From Variovorax sp. SG517 (GTDB taxonomy: Bacteria; Pseudomonadota; Gammaproteobacteria; Burkholderiales; Burkholderiaceae_C), in the NCBI RefSeq assembly GCF_013376045.1, contig NZ_JABMJG010000010.1, forward strand, positions 186,001-250,000: a stretch of 64,000 bases of DNA, read 5' to 3'. This document shows positions 8,661 through 16,262 of the stretch, one piece after another (the first letter of the stretch is position 1; each line of letters starts with the position of its first letter). A program made the translations under genes and the position numbers. The notes under the pieces were generated by a model, which made no database searches, was not told where the DNA came from, and saw only the letters and a program-made list of their open reading frames with translations.

Positions 8661-9476
8661 TCAGGATGCGCCCTGCTTCCGGCCGCGCAGCGCCGCGAAG
8701 TCGGCCTTGCGCTTGCCCAGAAAGGCGCCGATGCCTTCGGCCGCCTCGGCATCGCCTTGCGACTCGACAATGAACACGGCCTCGGCGTCGAGCTGCTCTT
8801 CCAGCGTGGCGCGGTGGGCCTGGCGGCACAGCGACTTGATGCGGGCGCTGGCACGCTGCGGCCCGTTCGCCACCTTGGCCGCGAGCGCGATGGCCTCGGC
8901 CAGCGCGGCGCCCTTGTCGGTCAGGCGGTTGACGGCGCCCAGCGCATGCAGGCGCTCGGCCGGCATGCGGTCGCCGGTCAGGCACATCTCGGTGAGCACC
9001 TGGCGCGAGACGAACTCCGAGAGGAAGGCCGTGGCGCCGCCGTCGGGCGTGAGGCCGACCTTGACGTAGGCCACGGTGAAGAAGGCGTCGCGCGCCGACA
9101 CCAGCATGTCGCAGGCCAGCGCCATCGACAGGCCCGCGCCCGCGGCGCCGCCTTCGACGGCCGCGATCACCGGCTTGCTGCAGTCGCGCAGCGCGCGGAT
9201 CAGGTTGTTCAGGCCTTCGAGGATCTGGCGGCGTTCCGACGCCGGCAGCTCGCGGCGCTTGGCCAGCAGGTTGAGGTCGCCGCCCGAGCAGAAGAAATCG
9301 CCCGCGCCGGTGAAGACGATGGCGCCCACTTCGGGGTCGGCCTGTGCGTCGGCCAGCGCGGCAGACAGTTCAGCGTACAGCGTGGGCGTGATCGCGTTGC
9401 GCGAGGCGGGGTTGCTGTTGGTGAGGATGCGCACGGCACCCTCCTGCGAGATCAGGATCGTCTTGTTGTCGCTCAT
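8661..9476 (-). CDS. Enoyl-CoA hydratase/isomerase (crotonase family)
   Basis: The 271-residue protein is a crotonase-fold enzyme acting on acyl-CoA in the cytoplasm. The oxyanion-hole motifs are visible: FFCSGGDLNLLAKR (about 66-79) and AAVEGGAAGAGLSMALACDM (about 108-127). The second catalytic position usual in hydratases falls in KVGLTPDGGATAFLSEFV, where Asp stands in place of the common Glu, so the exact reaction (hydration, isomerisation or ring/thioester hydrolysis) is open. Its ATG overlaps the stop of the preceding acyl-CoA dehydrogenase (ATGA), indicating translational coupling. The operon also encodes a FadB-type hydratase, so this one may handle a special intermediate. Confidence 0.92.
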   Translation of the reverse strand: MSDNKTILISQEGAVRILTNSNPASRNAITPTLYAELSAALADAQADPEVGAIVFTGAGDFFCSGGDLNLLAKRRELPASERRQILEGLNNLIRALRDCSKPVIAAVEGGAAGAGLSMALACDMLVSARDAFFTVAYVKVGLTPDGGATAFLSEFVSRQVLTEMCLTGDRMPAERLHALGAVNRLTDKGAALAEAIALAAKVANGPQRASARIKSLCRQAHRATLEEQLDAEAVFIVESQGDAEAAEGIGAFLGKRKADFAALRGRKQGAS

Positions 9477-10615
9477 TGCGCTACCTCCTTGCCCAGGGCG
9501 ATGTAGCGCTGCAGGTGATGGTCTTCGTCGCCCAGCTGGTGGTCGATCATCACGAGGCGCTTGGCGTAGTGGGGCAGCGGCAGCTCCCAGGTCATGCCGA
9601 TGCCGCCGTGCATCTGGATGCTTTCCTGCGCCACCAGCGCGCCGATGCGGCCGATGCTGAACTTGGCTGCCGATAGTGCGCGTTCCCGCGTCAGGCGGTC
9701 ACCGGTGTCGATGGCGGCTGCGGCGTTGATGACGGCCGAGCGGGCCTGTTCGATCTCCAGCAGCAGGTCCGCCATGCGGTGCTGCAGCGCCTGGAAGCTG
9801 CCGATCAGCGTGCCGAACTGCTTGCGCGTTCGCAGGTACTCCAGCGTCGCGGCCTTGGCGGCTTCCATCGCGCCCAGCGCTTCTGCGCACAGCGCGAGCA
9901 CGCCGCGGCCGATGGCGCGTTCCAGCGTGGCATGGCCCCGGCCTTCGGCGCCGAGCAGCGCGTCGGCGCCCAGCTTCACGCCGTCGAACGAGAGTTCTGC
10001 AACACGGCCGCCGTCGATGGCGGGGCAGCCGCGCACCGTGAGGCCAGCCGCCTTCGCGGGCACGAGGAAGAGCGAGATGCCCGCTTCGTCGTCCACATTG
10101 CCCGAGGTGCGGGCCGAGACCAGGAACAGGTCGGCCTGCTCGCCCTGCGGAACCACGGCCTTGGCGCCGTGCAGCACCCAGCCATCGCCGCTGTGCTCGG
10201 CCTTGGTAGCCACGCGCGTGCGCTCGTAGTGCGTGTCGGCCTCGTCGTGCGCGAAGGCTGCGACGACCGCGCCGTTGATGATGTCGCCGAACTTCTCTTT
10301 CTGGGCATCGTTGCCGGCGGTGCTGATCGCCTCGCCGACCATCACCGCGCCCAGCAGCGGTTCGACCACCAGGCCGCGGCCCAGTGCCTCGAAGACCACG
10401 GCGATGTCGAAGCCGCCGCCGCCGAAGCCGCCATCGGCCTCGCTGAAGAGGGCACCGATCACGCCCAGTTCGGCGAACTGCTGGAAGATTTCCTTGCTGA
10501 AACCGTGCTGCGACTTCGCGATGCGGTCGCGCGCGTCGAAGGCGTACTGCTCGCTGATGAAGCGATTCAGGCTGTCGGCGAGCATGCGCCGGTCTTCGGT
10601 GTGTTCGAAGTTCAT
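9473..10615 (-). CDS. Acyl-CoA dehydrogenase, PimD-like small subunit
   Basis: This 380-residue flavoprotein belongs to the acyl-CoA dehydrogenase superfamily. The start MNFEHTEDRRM at 10615 is 11 bases after the stop of the companion dehydrogenase. LRTRKQFGTLIGSFQALQHR (about 270-290) is the FAD/dimer signature and MHGGIGMTWELPL (about 342-354) the C-terminal FAD motif. The usual catalytic Glu position lies in this last region. Length, order and sequence style match the small subunit of pimeloyl-CoA dehydrogenase (PimD), which pairs with PimC as a heteromer in dicarboxylate degradation. Assignment to this pair is by family knowledge and gene order. Confidence 0.92.
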   Translation of the reverse strand: MNFEHTEDRRMLADSLNRFISEQYAFDARDRIAKSQHGFSKEIFQQFAELGVIGALFSEADGGFGGGGFDIAVVFEALGRGLVVEPLLGAVMVGEAISTAGNDAQKEKFGDIINGAVVAAFAHDEADTHYERTRVATKAEHSGDGWVLHGAKAVVPQGEQADLFLVSARTSGNVDDEAGISLFLVPAKAAGLTVRGCPAIDGGRVAELSFDGVKLGADALLGAEGRGHATLERAIGRGVLALCAEALGAMEAAKAATLEYLRTRKQFGTLIGSFQALQHRMADLLLEIEQARSAVINAAAAIDTGDRLTRERALSAAKFSIGRIGALVAQESIQMHGGIGMTWELPLPHYAKRLVMIDHQLGDEDHHLQRYIALGKEVAQ

Positions 10616-10626
10616 TGCATGTCTCC

Positions 10627-11835
10627 TTACAGACCAAGAATCATCTTGGAGATGATGTTCTTCTGGATTTCGTTGGAGCCGCCGAAGATCGACAGCTTGC
10701 GGTTGTTGAAGTAGCGCGAGGCCGCGGCAGATGCGTAGTCGGGGCCGAAGGTTTCGCCGGTGTAGCCGTCCTTCAGCGCCTCGGCGATGAAGGGTCGGCC
10801 GTAGACGCCCATCGCGCGGCGGGCGAGCGACGAGATCTCCTGGCGGATCTCTGTGCCGCGAATCTTCAGCATCGAGCTTTCGGCGCCGGGCACGCCGCCG
10901 CCGGCCACCGCCGCGATCACGCGCAGGTTGGTGGTCTTCATGTTCTCCAGGTCGATCTCCACCCGTGCCATGCGCGCTGCGAAGGCCGGGTCGTCGGCCA
11001 GCGGCTTGCCGTTCTTGGTCTGCGTGGCCGCGATGCCCTTCAGCTGTTCGAGTGCGGCCACCGAGAAGCCCACGCCTGCGATGTTGGTGCGCTCGTAGGT
11101 CAGCAGGTACTTGGCACAGGTCCAGCCCTTGTTCTCCTCGCCCACGAGGTTTTCGGCGGGCACGCGCACGTCGGAGAAGAACACCTCGTTCACCTCGTGC
11201 TCGCCGTCGAGCGTGATGATTGGGCGCACTTCCACGCCGGGGGAGGTCATGTCGATCAGCAGGAAGCTGATGCCTTCCTGCTTCTTCGCCTCGCGGTTGG
11301 TGCGCACCAGGCAGAAGATCATGTTGGCGTGCTGGCCCAGCGTGGTCCAGGTCTTCTGGCCGTTCACGATGAAGTGGTCGCCCTGTGCGTCGATGCCGCG
11401 CACGGCCGACGTCTTCACCGCAGCCAGGTCGGAGCCCGCGCCGGGTTCCGAATAGCCCTGGCACCACCAGTCGGCGCCGTTGAGGATGCGCGGCAGCCAG
11501 TGCTTCTTCTGCGCCTCGTTGCCGTACTTGATGAGCACCGGGCCGAGCATGTTCACGCCGAAGGGCACGATGCGCGGCGCGAAGGCTAGCGCGCATTCGT
11601 TCTCGAAGATGAACTTCTCCACCGCCGTCCAGCCCGGGCCGCCGTACTGCTCGGGCCAGTGGTTGGCCAGCCAGCCGCGCTCGTTGAGGATGGCGTGCCA
11701 TTCCTGCATGTCGGCCTTCTCGAGGATCTTGCCGCTGCGCACTTTCTCGGACAGGCGCACCGGCAGCTTCGCGGCCAGGAAGGCGCGCACTTCGCTGCGG
11801 AACGCTTCTTCTTCGGGGGTGAAGTTCAGGTCCAT
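10627..11835 (-). CDS. Acyl-CoA dehydrogenase, PimC-like large subunit
   Basis: This 402-residue acyl-CoA dehydrogenase is the partner of the next gene. The start at 11835 (MDLNFTPEEEAFRSEVRAFL) has GAGGAG about 8 bases upstream and fits the family; the longer frame from 11862 is ignored. Family motifs include WCQGYSEPGAGSDLAAVKT (about 130-148), which contacts flavin and substrate, and GQKTWTTLGQHANMIFCLVRT. The C-terminal end (FGGSNEIQKNIISKMILGL) is the standard FAD/dimer tail. Adjacent large and small subunits of this type are known from the pimFABCDE operon, where they oxidise pimeloyl-CoA and other dicarboxyl-CoAs. Confidence 0.92.
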   Translation of the reverse strand: MDLNFTPEEEAFRSEVRAFLAAKLPVRLSEKVRSGKILEKADMQEWHAILNERGWLANHWPEQYGGPGWTAVEKFIFENECALAFAPRIVPFGVNMLGPVLIKYGNEAQKKHWLPRILNGADWWCQGYSEPGAGSDLAAVKTSAVRGIDAQGDHFIVNGQKTWTTLGQHANMIFCLVRTNREAKKQEGISFLLIDMTSPGVEVRPIITLDGEHEVNEVFFSDVRVPAENLVGEENKGWTCAKYLLTYERTNIAGVGFSVAALEQLKGIAATQTKNGKPLADDPAFAARMARVEIDLENMKTTNLRVIAAVAGGGVPGAESSMLKIRGTEIRQEISSLARRAMGVYGRPFIAEALKDGYTGETFGPDYASAAASRYFNNRKLSIFGGSNEIQKNIISKMILGL

Positions 11836-11848
11836 CGCTGGCTCCTCT

Positions 11849-13039
11849 TCAGTAGATTTCAAAGAGACCGGCTGCGCCCATGCCGCCGGCGATGCACATC
11901 GTGACCACGGCGTACTTCGCGCCGCGGCGCTTGCCTTCGATGAGCACGTGGCCCGCCAGGCGCGCGCCGGTCATGCCGAAGGGGTGGCCGATGGAGATCG
12001 CGCCGCCGTTCACGTTGAGCAGCTCCGACGGAATGCCCAGCTTGTCCTGGCAGTAGATCGACTGCGAGGCGAAGGCCTCGTTGAGCTCCCACAGGCCGAT
12101 GTCCTGCACCTTGAGGCCGTGGCGCGCGAGCAGCTTGGGCACCGCGAACACCGGGCCGATGCCCATTTCGTCGGGCTCGCAGCCTGCCACCGCGAGGCCG
12201 CGGAAGGCACCCATCGGCTTGATGTTGGCGCGCTCGGCATCCTTGGCTTCCATCAGCACGCAGGCCGATGCGCCGTCCGACAGCTGCGAGGCGTTGCCGG
12301 CGGTGACGAACTTGTCCTCGCCCATCACGGGCTTGAGCTTGGCGAGCGCCTCGTAGGTGGTGCCGCGGCGGTTGCAGTTGTCTTCGGTGGCGGTCACTTC
12401 GCGGTAGGTGACTTCCTTCGTCTCCTTGTCGGTGACGGCCATCGTGGTGGTGCAGGCAATGATCTCGTCCTTGTAGCGGCCGGCGATCTGCGCTTCTTCG
12501 GTGCGCCGCTGGCTCTCGGCCGAGAAGCGGTCCTGTGCCTCGCGGCCGATGTTGTAGCGCTTGGCGACGATGTCGGCGGTCTCGATCATCGCCATGTACA
12601 GCTCGGGCTTGTGCTCGACGATCCACGGGTCCATGCCGCTGTCGCCAGCGTCGGTGGCGCTGCGGGTGCGGATCTGCGAGATGCTTTCGACGCCGCCCGC
12701 GATCATGGCCGGCGCGCCGTCCACCACGATGCGGCCGGCGGCCATGGCGATGGCCTGCAGGCCCGAGGCGCAGAAGCGGTTCACCGTGGTGCCGGCGATG
12801 GAGATCGGCAGGCCCGCGCGGATGATGGCCTGGCGCGCGATGTTGCGGCCGGTGGTGCCTTCGGGGTAGCCGCAGCCGAGGATGGCGTCCTCGATCTGCG
12901 CAGGGTCGAGGCCCGAGCGCTCCACCGCCGCCTTCACGGCGAAGGCCGCCAGCGTGGGGCCGGGGGTGATGTTGAATTCGCCGCGGTGCGCCTTGGTGAG
13001 CGGGGTGCGGGCGGTGGAAACGATGAGGGCTTCACGCAT
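11849..13039 (-). CDS. Acetyl-CoA acyltransferase (thiolase)
   Basis: The 396-residue protein is a degradative thiolase that cleaves 3-ketoacyl-CoA with CoA. The nucleophile is Cys90 in TVNRFCASGLQ; the other catalytic motifs are NGGAISIGHPFGMTGAR (His near 348) and CIAGGMGAAGLFE at the C-terminus (second Cys). The start at 13039 (MREALIVSTART) is the usual thiolase N-terminus. It lies 17 bases after the FadB-like gene and 13 bases before the acyl-CoA dehydrogenase pair, the order seen in pim-type operons (PimF, PimB, PimC, PimD). It would close the beta-oxidation spiral. Confidence 0.95.
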   Translation of the reverse strand: MREALIVSTARTPLTKAHRGEFNITPGPTLAAFAVKAAVERSGLDPAQIEDAILGCGYPEGTTGRNIARQAIIRAGLPISIAGTTVNRFCASGLQAIAMAAGRIVVDGAPAMIAGGVESISQIRTRSATDAGDSGMDPWIVEHKPELYMAMIETADIVAKRYNIGREAQDRFSAESQRRTEEAQIAGRYKDEIIACTTTMAVTDKETKEVTYREVTATEDNCNRRGTTYEALAKLKPVMGEDKFVTAGNASQLSDGASACVLMEAKDAERANIKPMGAFRGLAVAGCEPDEMGIGPVFAVPKLLARHGLKVQDIGLWELNEAFASQSIYCQDKLGIPSELLNVNGGAISIGHPFGMTGARLAGHVLIEGKRRGAKYAVVTMCIAGGMGAAGLFEIY

Positions 13040-13056
13040 GACGATGTCCTTTGTGC

Positions 13057-15192
13057 TTACTCGGATTGATTGAGGCTCGCGAAGTCGGCGCCGCGTTCGA
13101 CCAGCTGCACCAGCAGCGGCGACGGCTTCCAGAAGACCGGGTCTTCCTTCGCGAATTCCTGGATGTCGGCCAGCACCTTGGGCAGGCCCACGGTGTCGGC
13201 GTACTTCATCGGGCCGCCGCGGTGGCGCGGGAAGCCGTAGCCGTAGAGGAAGGTCACGTCCACGTCGAGCGGGCGCAGCGCGATGCGCTGGAGCACGACG
13301 TTGGCGCCCTCGTTGATCATCGCGGCCATGTAGCGGCGCATGATTTCTTCTTCCGTGAAGGCGCGCGGCTTGATGCCGGCGCGCTCGCGCTCGGCGTCGA
13401 TGATGGCCAGCACCTCGGGGTCGGGCTGGCCGGTGCGGGCGCCCTCGGGGTAGAGGTAGTAGCCGCGTTGCGTCTTCTGGCCGAACCAGCCGCGCTCGCA
13501 GATGCGGTCGGCCACCTGCACGTAGCGCGCCTTGGGGTCGCGCGTGGCGGCCTTGCGCTTGCGCGTGGCCCAGCCGATGTCGCCGCCCGCGAGGTCGGAC
13601 ACCTGGAAGGGGCCCATCGGGTAGCCGAAGTTGCGCACCGCCTCGTCGATCTGGTAGGGCGAGGCGCCGTCTTCCATCATGTGGTCGGCGGCCTGGCGGT
13701 ACACGGCCAGGATGCGGTTGCCGATGAAGCCGTCGCACACGCCCGCGCGCACCGGCACCTTCCTGAGCTTCTTCGCCAGCTCGAAGCCGGTGGCGACCAC
13801 GTCGGCGCTCACCTTGGCGGGCACCACGATCTCCAGCAGCTTCATGATGTTGGCGGGCGAGAAGAAGTGCAGGCCCACCACGTCCTGCGGGCGCGAGACG
13901 CTGGCGGCGATCTCGTCGATGTCGAGGTACGAGGTGTTGGTGGCCAGCACCGCCCCGCGCTTGCACACGCGGTCGAGCTCGGCGAACACCGCCTTCTTCA
14001 CGGCCATGTCCTCGAACACGGCTTCCACCACGATGTCGACATTGGCGAGCGCGTCGTAGCTGGTGGAGCCCGAGAAGCGCGCCATGACGTTGCCCTTGGC
14101 CTCGGGCGTCATGCGGCCCTTGGCGATGAGGCCGTCGTACACCTTCTCGACGTTGGCGCGGCCGCGCGCGAGCTGCGTATCGTCGCGCTCGATCATGGTC
14201 ACGGGCATGCCGGCGTCGAGCATCGCCACCGCGATGCCCGCGCCCATGGTGCCGCCGCCGACGATGCCGGCCGACGCCAGCGCGCGCGGGCTGGCCGACT
14301 TGGTCTCGGGGGCCTTCAGCACTTCGCGCTCGGCGAAGAAGGCGTGGATCAGGCCGGCGCGCTGCGGGCTGTCGATGCACTGCAAAAACAGCTTGCGCTC
14401 CAGCGCCATGCCTTCGTCGAAGGGCAGCGTGAGCGCGGCTTCCACGGCCTCGACGATCTTCATCGGCGAGAACAGGCCGCGGCTCTTCTTGGCGGTGTCG
14501 GCGCGCGCGGCTTCGAGCGCGGCGCGGGCGGCTTCCTTGTCGGCCAGCGCGCCGGCGTCGCGCGTGCGGCGCACCGGGGCCTTGGCGGCGACCAGTTCAT
14601 TCGCGTAGGCGAGGCCTTCGGCGCGCGCGTCGGCGTCGGTGGCGAGGCGGTCGACGAGGCCGAGCGACAGCGCTTCCTTCGCGCCCGCATGGCGGCCGCT
14701 GAGCATGAGTTCGATGGCGGGCTTCACGCCGATCAGGCGCGGCGCGCGCTGCGTGCCGCCCGAGCCGGGCAGCAGGCCCAGCGCCACTTCGGGCAGGCCC
14801 AGCTTCGCGGTCGGCGATGCGATGCGGTAGTGCGCCGACAGCGCCACTTCCAGCCCGCCGCCGAGCGCGGCGCCGTGGATCGCGGCGACCACCGGCTTGG
14901 TGCAGTTCTCGATCTTCAGGCAGGCCTCAGGCAGCGAGGGCGGCTGCGGCGTCTTGCCGAACTCGCGGATGTCGGCACCCGCGATGAAGTTGCGGCCCGC
15001 GCCGACGATCAGCACCGCCTTGGCCGCGCTGTCGGCCTCGGCCGCGTCGATGGCGGCCACGAGGCCGCGGCGCACGTCCACGCCCAGGGCGTTGACGGGC
15101 GGGTTGTCGATGGTCACCACGAACACGTCGCCTTGACGTTCGAAGGTGACGGGACCGGTGGACGTGGAGGGGCTGGGAGTTGTGGTGGCCAT
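13057..15192 (-). CDS. FadB/PimF-like enoyl-CoA hydratase / 3-hydroxyacyl-CoA dehydrogenase
   Basis: This 711-residue bifunctional enzyme is the first gene of the catabolic run. The N-terminal crotonase domain (about 15-200) shows NFIAGADIREFGK, IHGAALGGGLEVALS and GLPEVALGLLPGSGGTQ, so both catalytic glutamates can be placed. The NAD-binding domain begins near residue 300 with GIVGGGTMGAGIAVAMLDAG, and the dehydrogenase C-terminal domains follow, including FFSPANIMKLLEIV and CDGFIGNRIL. The start at 15192 (MATTTPSPS) is taken over a longer frame from 15312, whose extra 40 residues would overlap the operator. Next upstream is the divergent LysR gene. Confidence 0.95.
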   Translation of the reverse strand: MATTTPSPSTSTGPVTFERQGDVFVVTIDNPPVNALGVDVRRGLVAAIDAAEADSAAKAVLIVGAGRNFIAGADIREFGKTPQPPSLPEACLKIENCTKPVVAAIHGAALGGGLEVALSAHYRIASPTAKLGLPEVALGLLPGSGGTQRAPRLIGVKPAIELMLSGRHAGAKEALSLGLVDRLATDADARAEGLAYANELVAAKAPVRRTRDAGALADKEAARAALEAARADTAKKSRGLFSPMKIVEAVEAALTLPFDEGMALERKLFLQCIDSPQRAGLIHAFFAEREVLKAPETKSASPRALASAGIVGGGTMGAGIAVAMLDAGMPVTMIERDDTQLARGRANVEKVYDGLIAKGRMTPEAKGNVMARFSGSTSYDALANVDIVVEAVFEDMAVKKAVFAELDRVCKRGAVLATNTSYLDIDEIAASVSRPQDVVGLHFFSPANIMKLLEIVVPAKVSADVVATGFELAKKLRKVPVRAGVCDGFIGNRILAVYRQAADHMMEDGASPYQIDEAVRNFGYPMGPFQVSDLAGGDIGWATRKRKAATRDPKARYVQVADRICERGWFGQKTQRGYYLYPEGARTGQPDPEVLAIIDAERERAGIKPRAFTEEEIMRRYMAAMINEGANVVLQRIALRPLDVDVTFLYGYGFPRHRGGPMKYADTVGLPKVLADIQEFAKEDPVFWKPSPLLVQLVERGADFASLNQSE

Positions 15193-15278
15193 GTGCGTGT
15201 CGCTTGTCTCTTGCGTTGCGAACCAGGTGGGTCCGAGGCTCTGGGGTGAACCCAGCATTCTTGGCCTGAGCCACTGCT

Positions 15279-15325
15279 TTGACAATTGCATAGCCGGTTG
15301 ACAGACTGTCAAATGATTTTTGACA
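15279..15325. promoter_or_regulatory. LysR operator and divergent promoter
   Basis: The gap between the catabolic operon and its LysR gene holds three direct TTGACA hexamers (15279-15284, 15298-15303, 15320-15325) and one inverted copy (15307-15312). Two of them make a perfect 15-bp palindrome, TTGACAG-A-CTGTCAA (15298-15312), a good LysR-type operator. On the minus strand the inverted copy can serve as a -35 box with TGCAAT (15290-15285) as a -10 after a 16-base spacer, which would drive the catabolic operon. The operator would then overlap the -35. Confidence 0.65.
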
Positions 15326-15335
15326 AAATAGGCCC

Positions 15336-16250
15336 ATGGACCTCCAGTCGCTCACCCTGTTGGTGGAAATCCTCGACGCCGGCAACCTGAGCGCGGCCGC
15401 GCGGCGGCTCAAGATGACCCGCGCCAATGTCAGCTACCACCTGAACCAGCTCGAACGCTCGGTGGGCGCGCAGCTCGTGCGGCGCACCACCCGGCGCGCC
15501 GAGCCGACCGAGATCGGCCTGCGCCTGTACCAGCACGGCATCGCCATCCAGGCCGAGCTGCTGGCGGCGCGCGAATCGGTCACCACGCTGGGCCAGGGCC
15601 TGCAGGGCCGCGTGCGGCTGAGCGTGCCCAGCGGCTACGGGCAGTTGGTCATGGCCGACTGGCTGATCGACTTCAAGCGCCAGTACCCCGGCATCGTGCT
15701 CGACGTGGTGTTCGAGAACCGCATCGAGGATCTGCTGCGCGACGAGGTAGACATCGCCATCCGCGTGATTCCCGAGCCGCCGCAGAACCTGGTGGCGCGC
15801 GCGATGGGGCCGGTGCGCTACGTGGCCTGCGCGTCGAGCGAATACGCGGCGAAGAACCCGCTGCCGGTGCAGCTCGACGCGCTGCAGGGCGCGCCGGTGG
15901 TCACGGCTGCCGTCATCGGCCGGCAGCTGCGCGTGTCGGCCTACCAGGGCGAGACACGCAGGGAAGTGATCCTGGAGCCCACGCTGATCTCCGAGAACTT
16001 TTTGTTCCTGCGCCAGGCCATCCTCGCCGGCCTGGGCATCGGCCTCGTGCCCGACTACGTGGTGCAGGAAGACGTGCGCCGCGGCGACGTGGTGACCACG
16101 CTCGACGACTGGCGCCTGTCGATCTTCGGCACGCAGATGTTCATGCTCTACATGCCGAACCGCCAGCACACGCGGGCGATCCGGACCTTCATCGATTTCG
16201 TGCTGGAGCGGGTGCGGGGGCCGGGCGATGGCGACCCGCCTGTCGCTTAG
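15336..16250 (+). CDS. LysR-family transcriptional regulator of the catabolic operon
   Basis: This 304-residue regulator has a LysR winged helix-turn-helix in residues 1-60 (LTLLVEILDAGNLSAAARRLKMTRANVSYHL) and a periplasmic-binding-like effector domain from about 90 (GRVRLSVPSGYG) to the end. Such proteins usually bind a pathway intermediate and switch on a divergent operon. Its position head to head with the FadB-like gene, 143 bases apart, points to that operon as the target. The ATG at 15336 is only 10 bases after the third TTGACA box, so the regulator may also block its own expression. The effector is probably an acid or acyl-CoA of the pathway, which is inference. Confidence 0.93.
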   Translation: MDLQSLTLLVEILDAGNLSAAARRLKMTRANVSYHLNQLERSVGAQLVRRTTRRAEPTEIGLRLYQHGIAIQAELLAARESVTTLGQGLQGRVRLSVPSGYGQLVMADWLIDFKRQYPGIVLDVVFENRIEDLLRDEVDIAIRVIPEPPQNLVARAMGPVRYVACASSEYAAKNPLPVQLDALQGAPVVTAAVIGRQLRVSAYQGETRREVILEPTLISENFLFLRQAILAGLGIGLVPDYVVQEDVRRGDVVTTLDDWRLSIFGTQMFMLYMPNRQHTRAIRTFIDFVLERVRGPGDGDPPVA

Positions 16251-16262
16251 CCGGCGGCCGCC

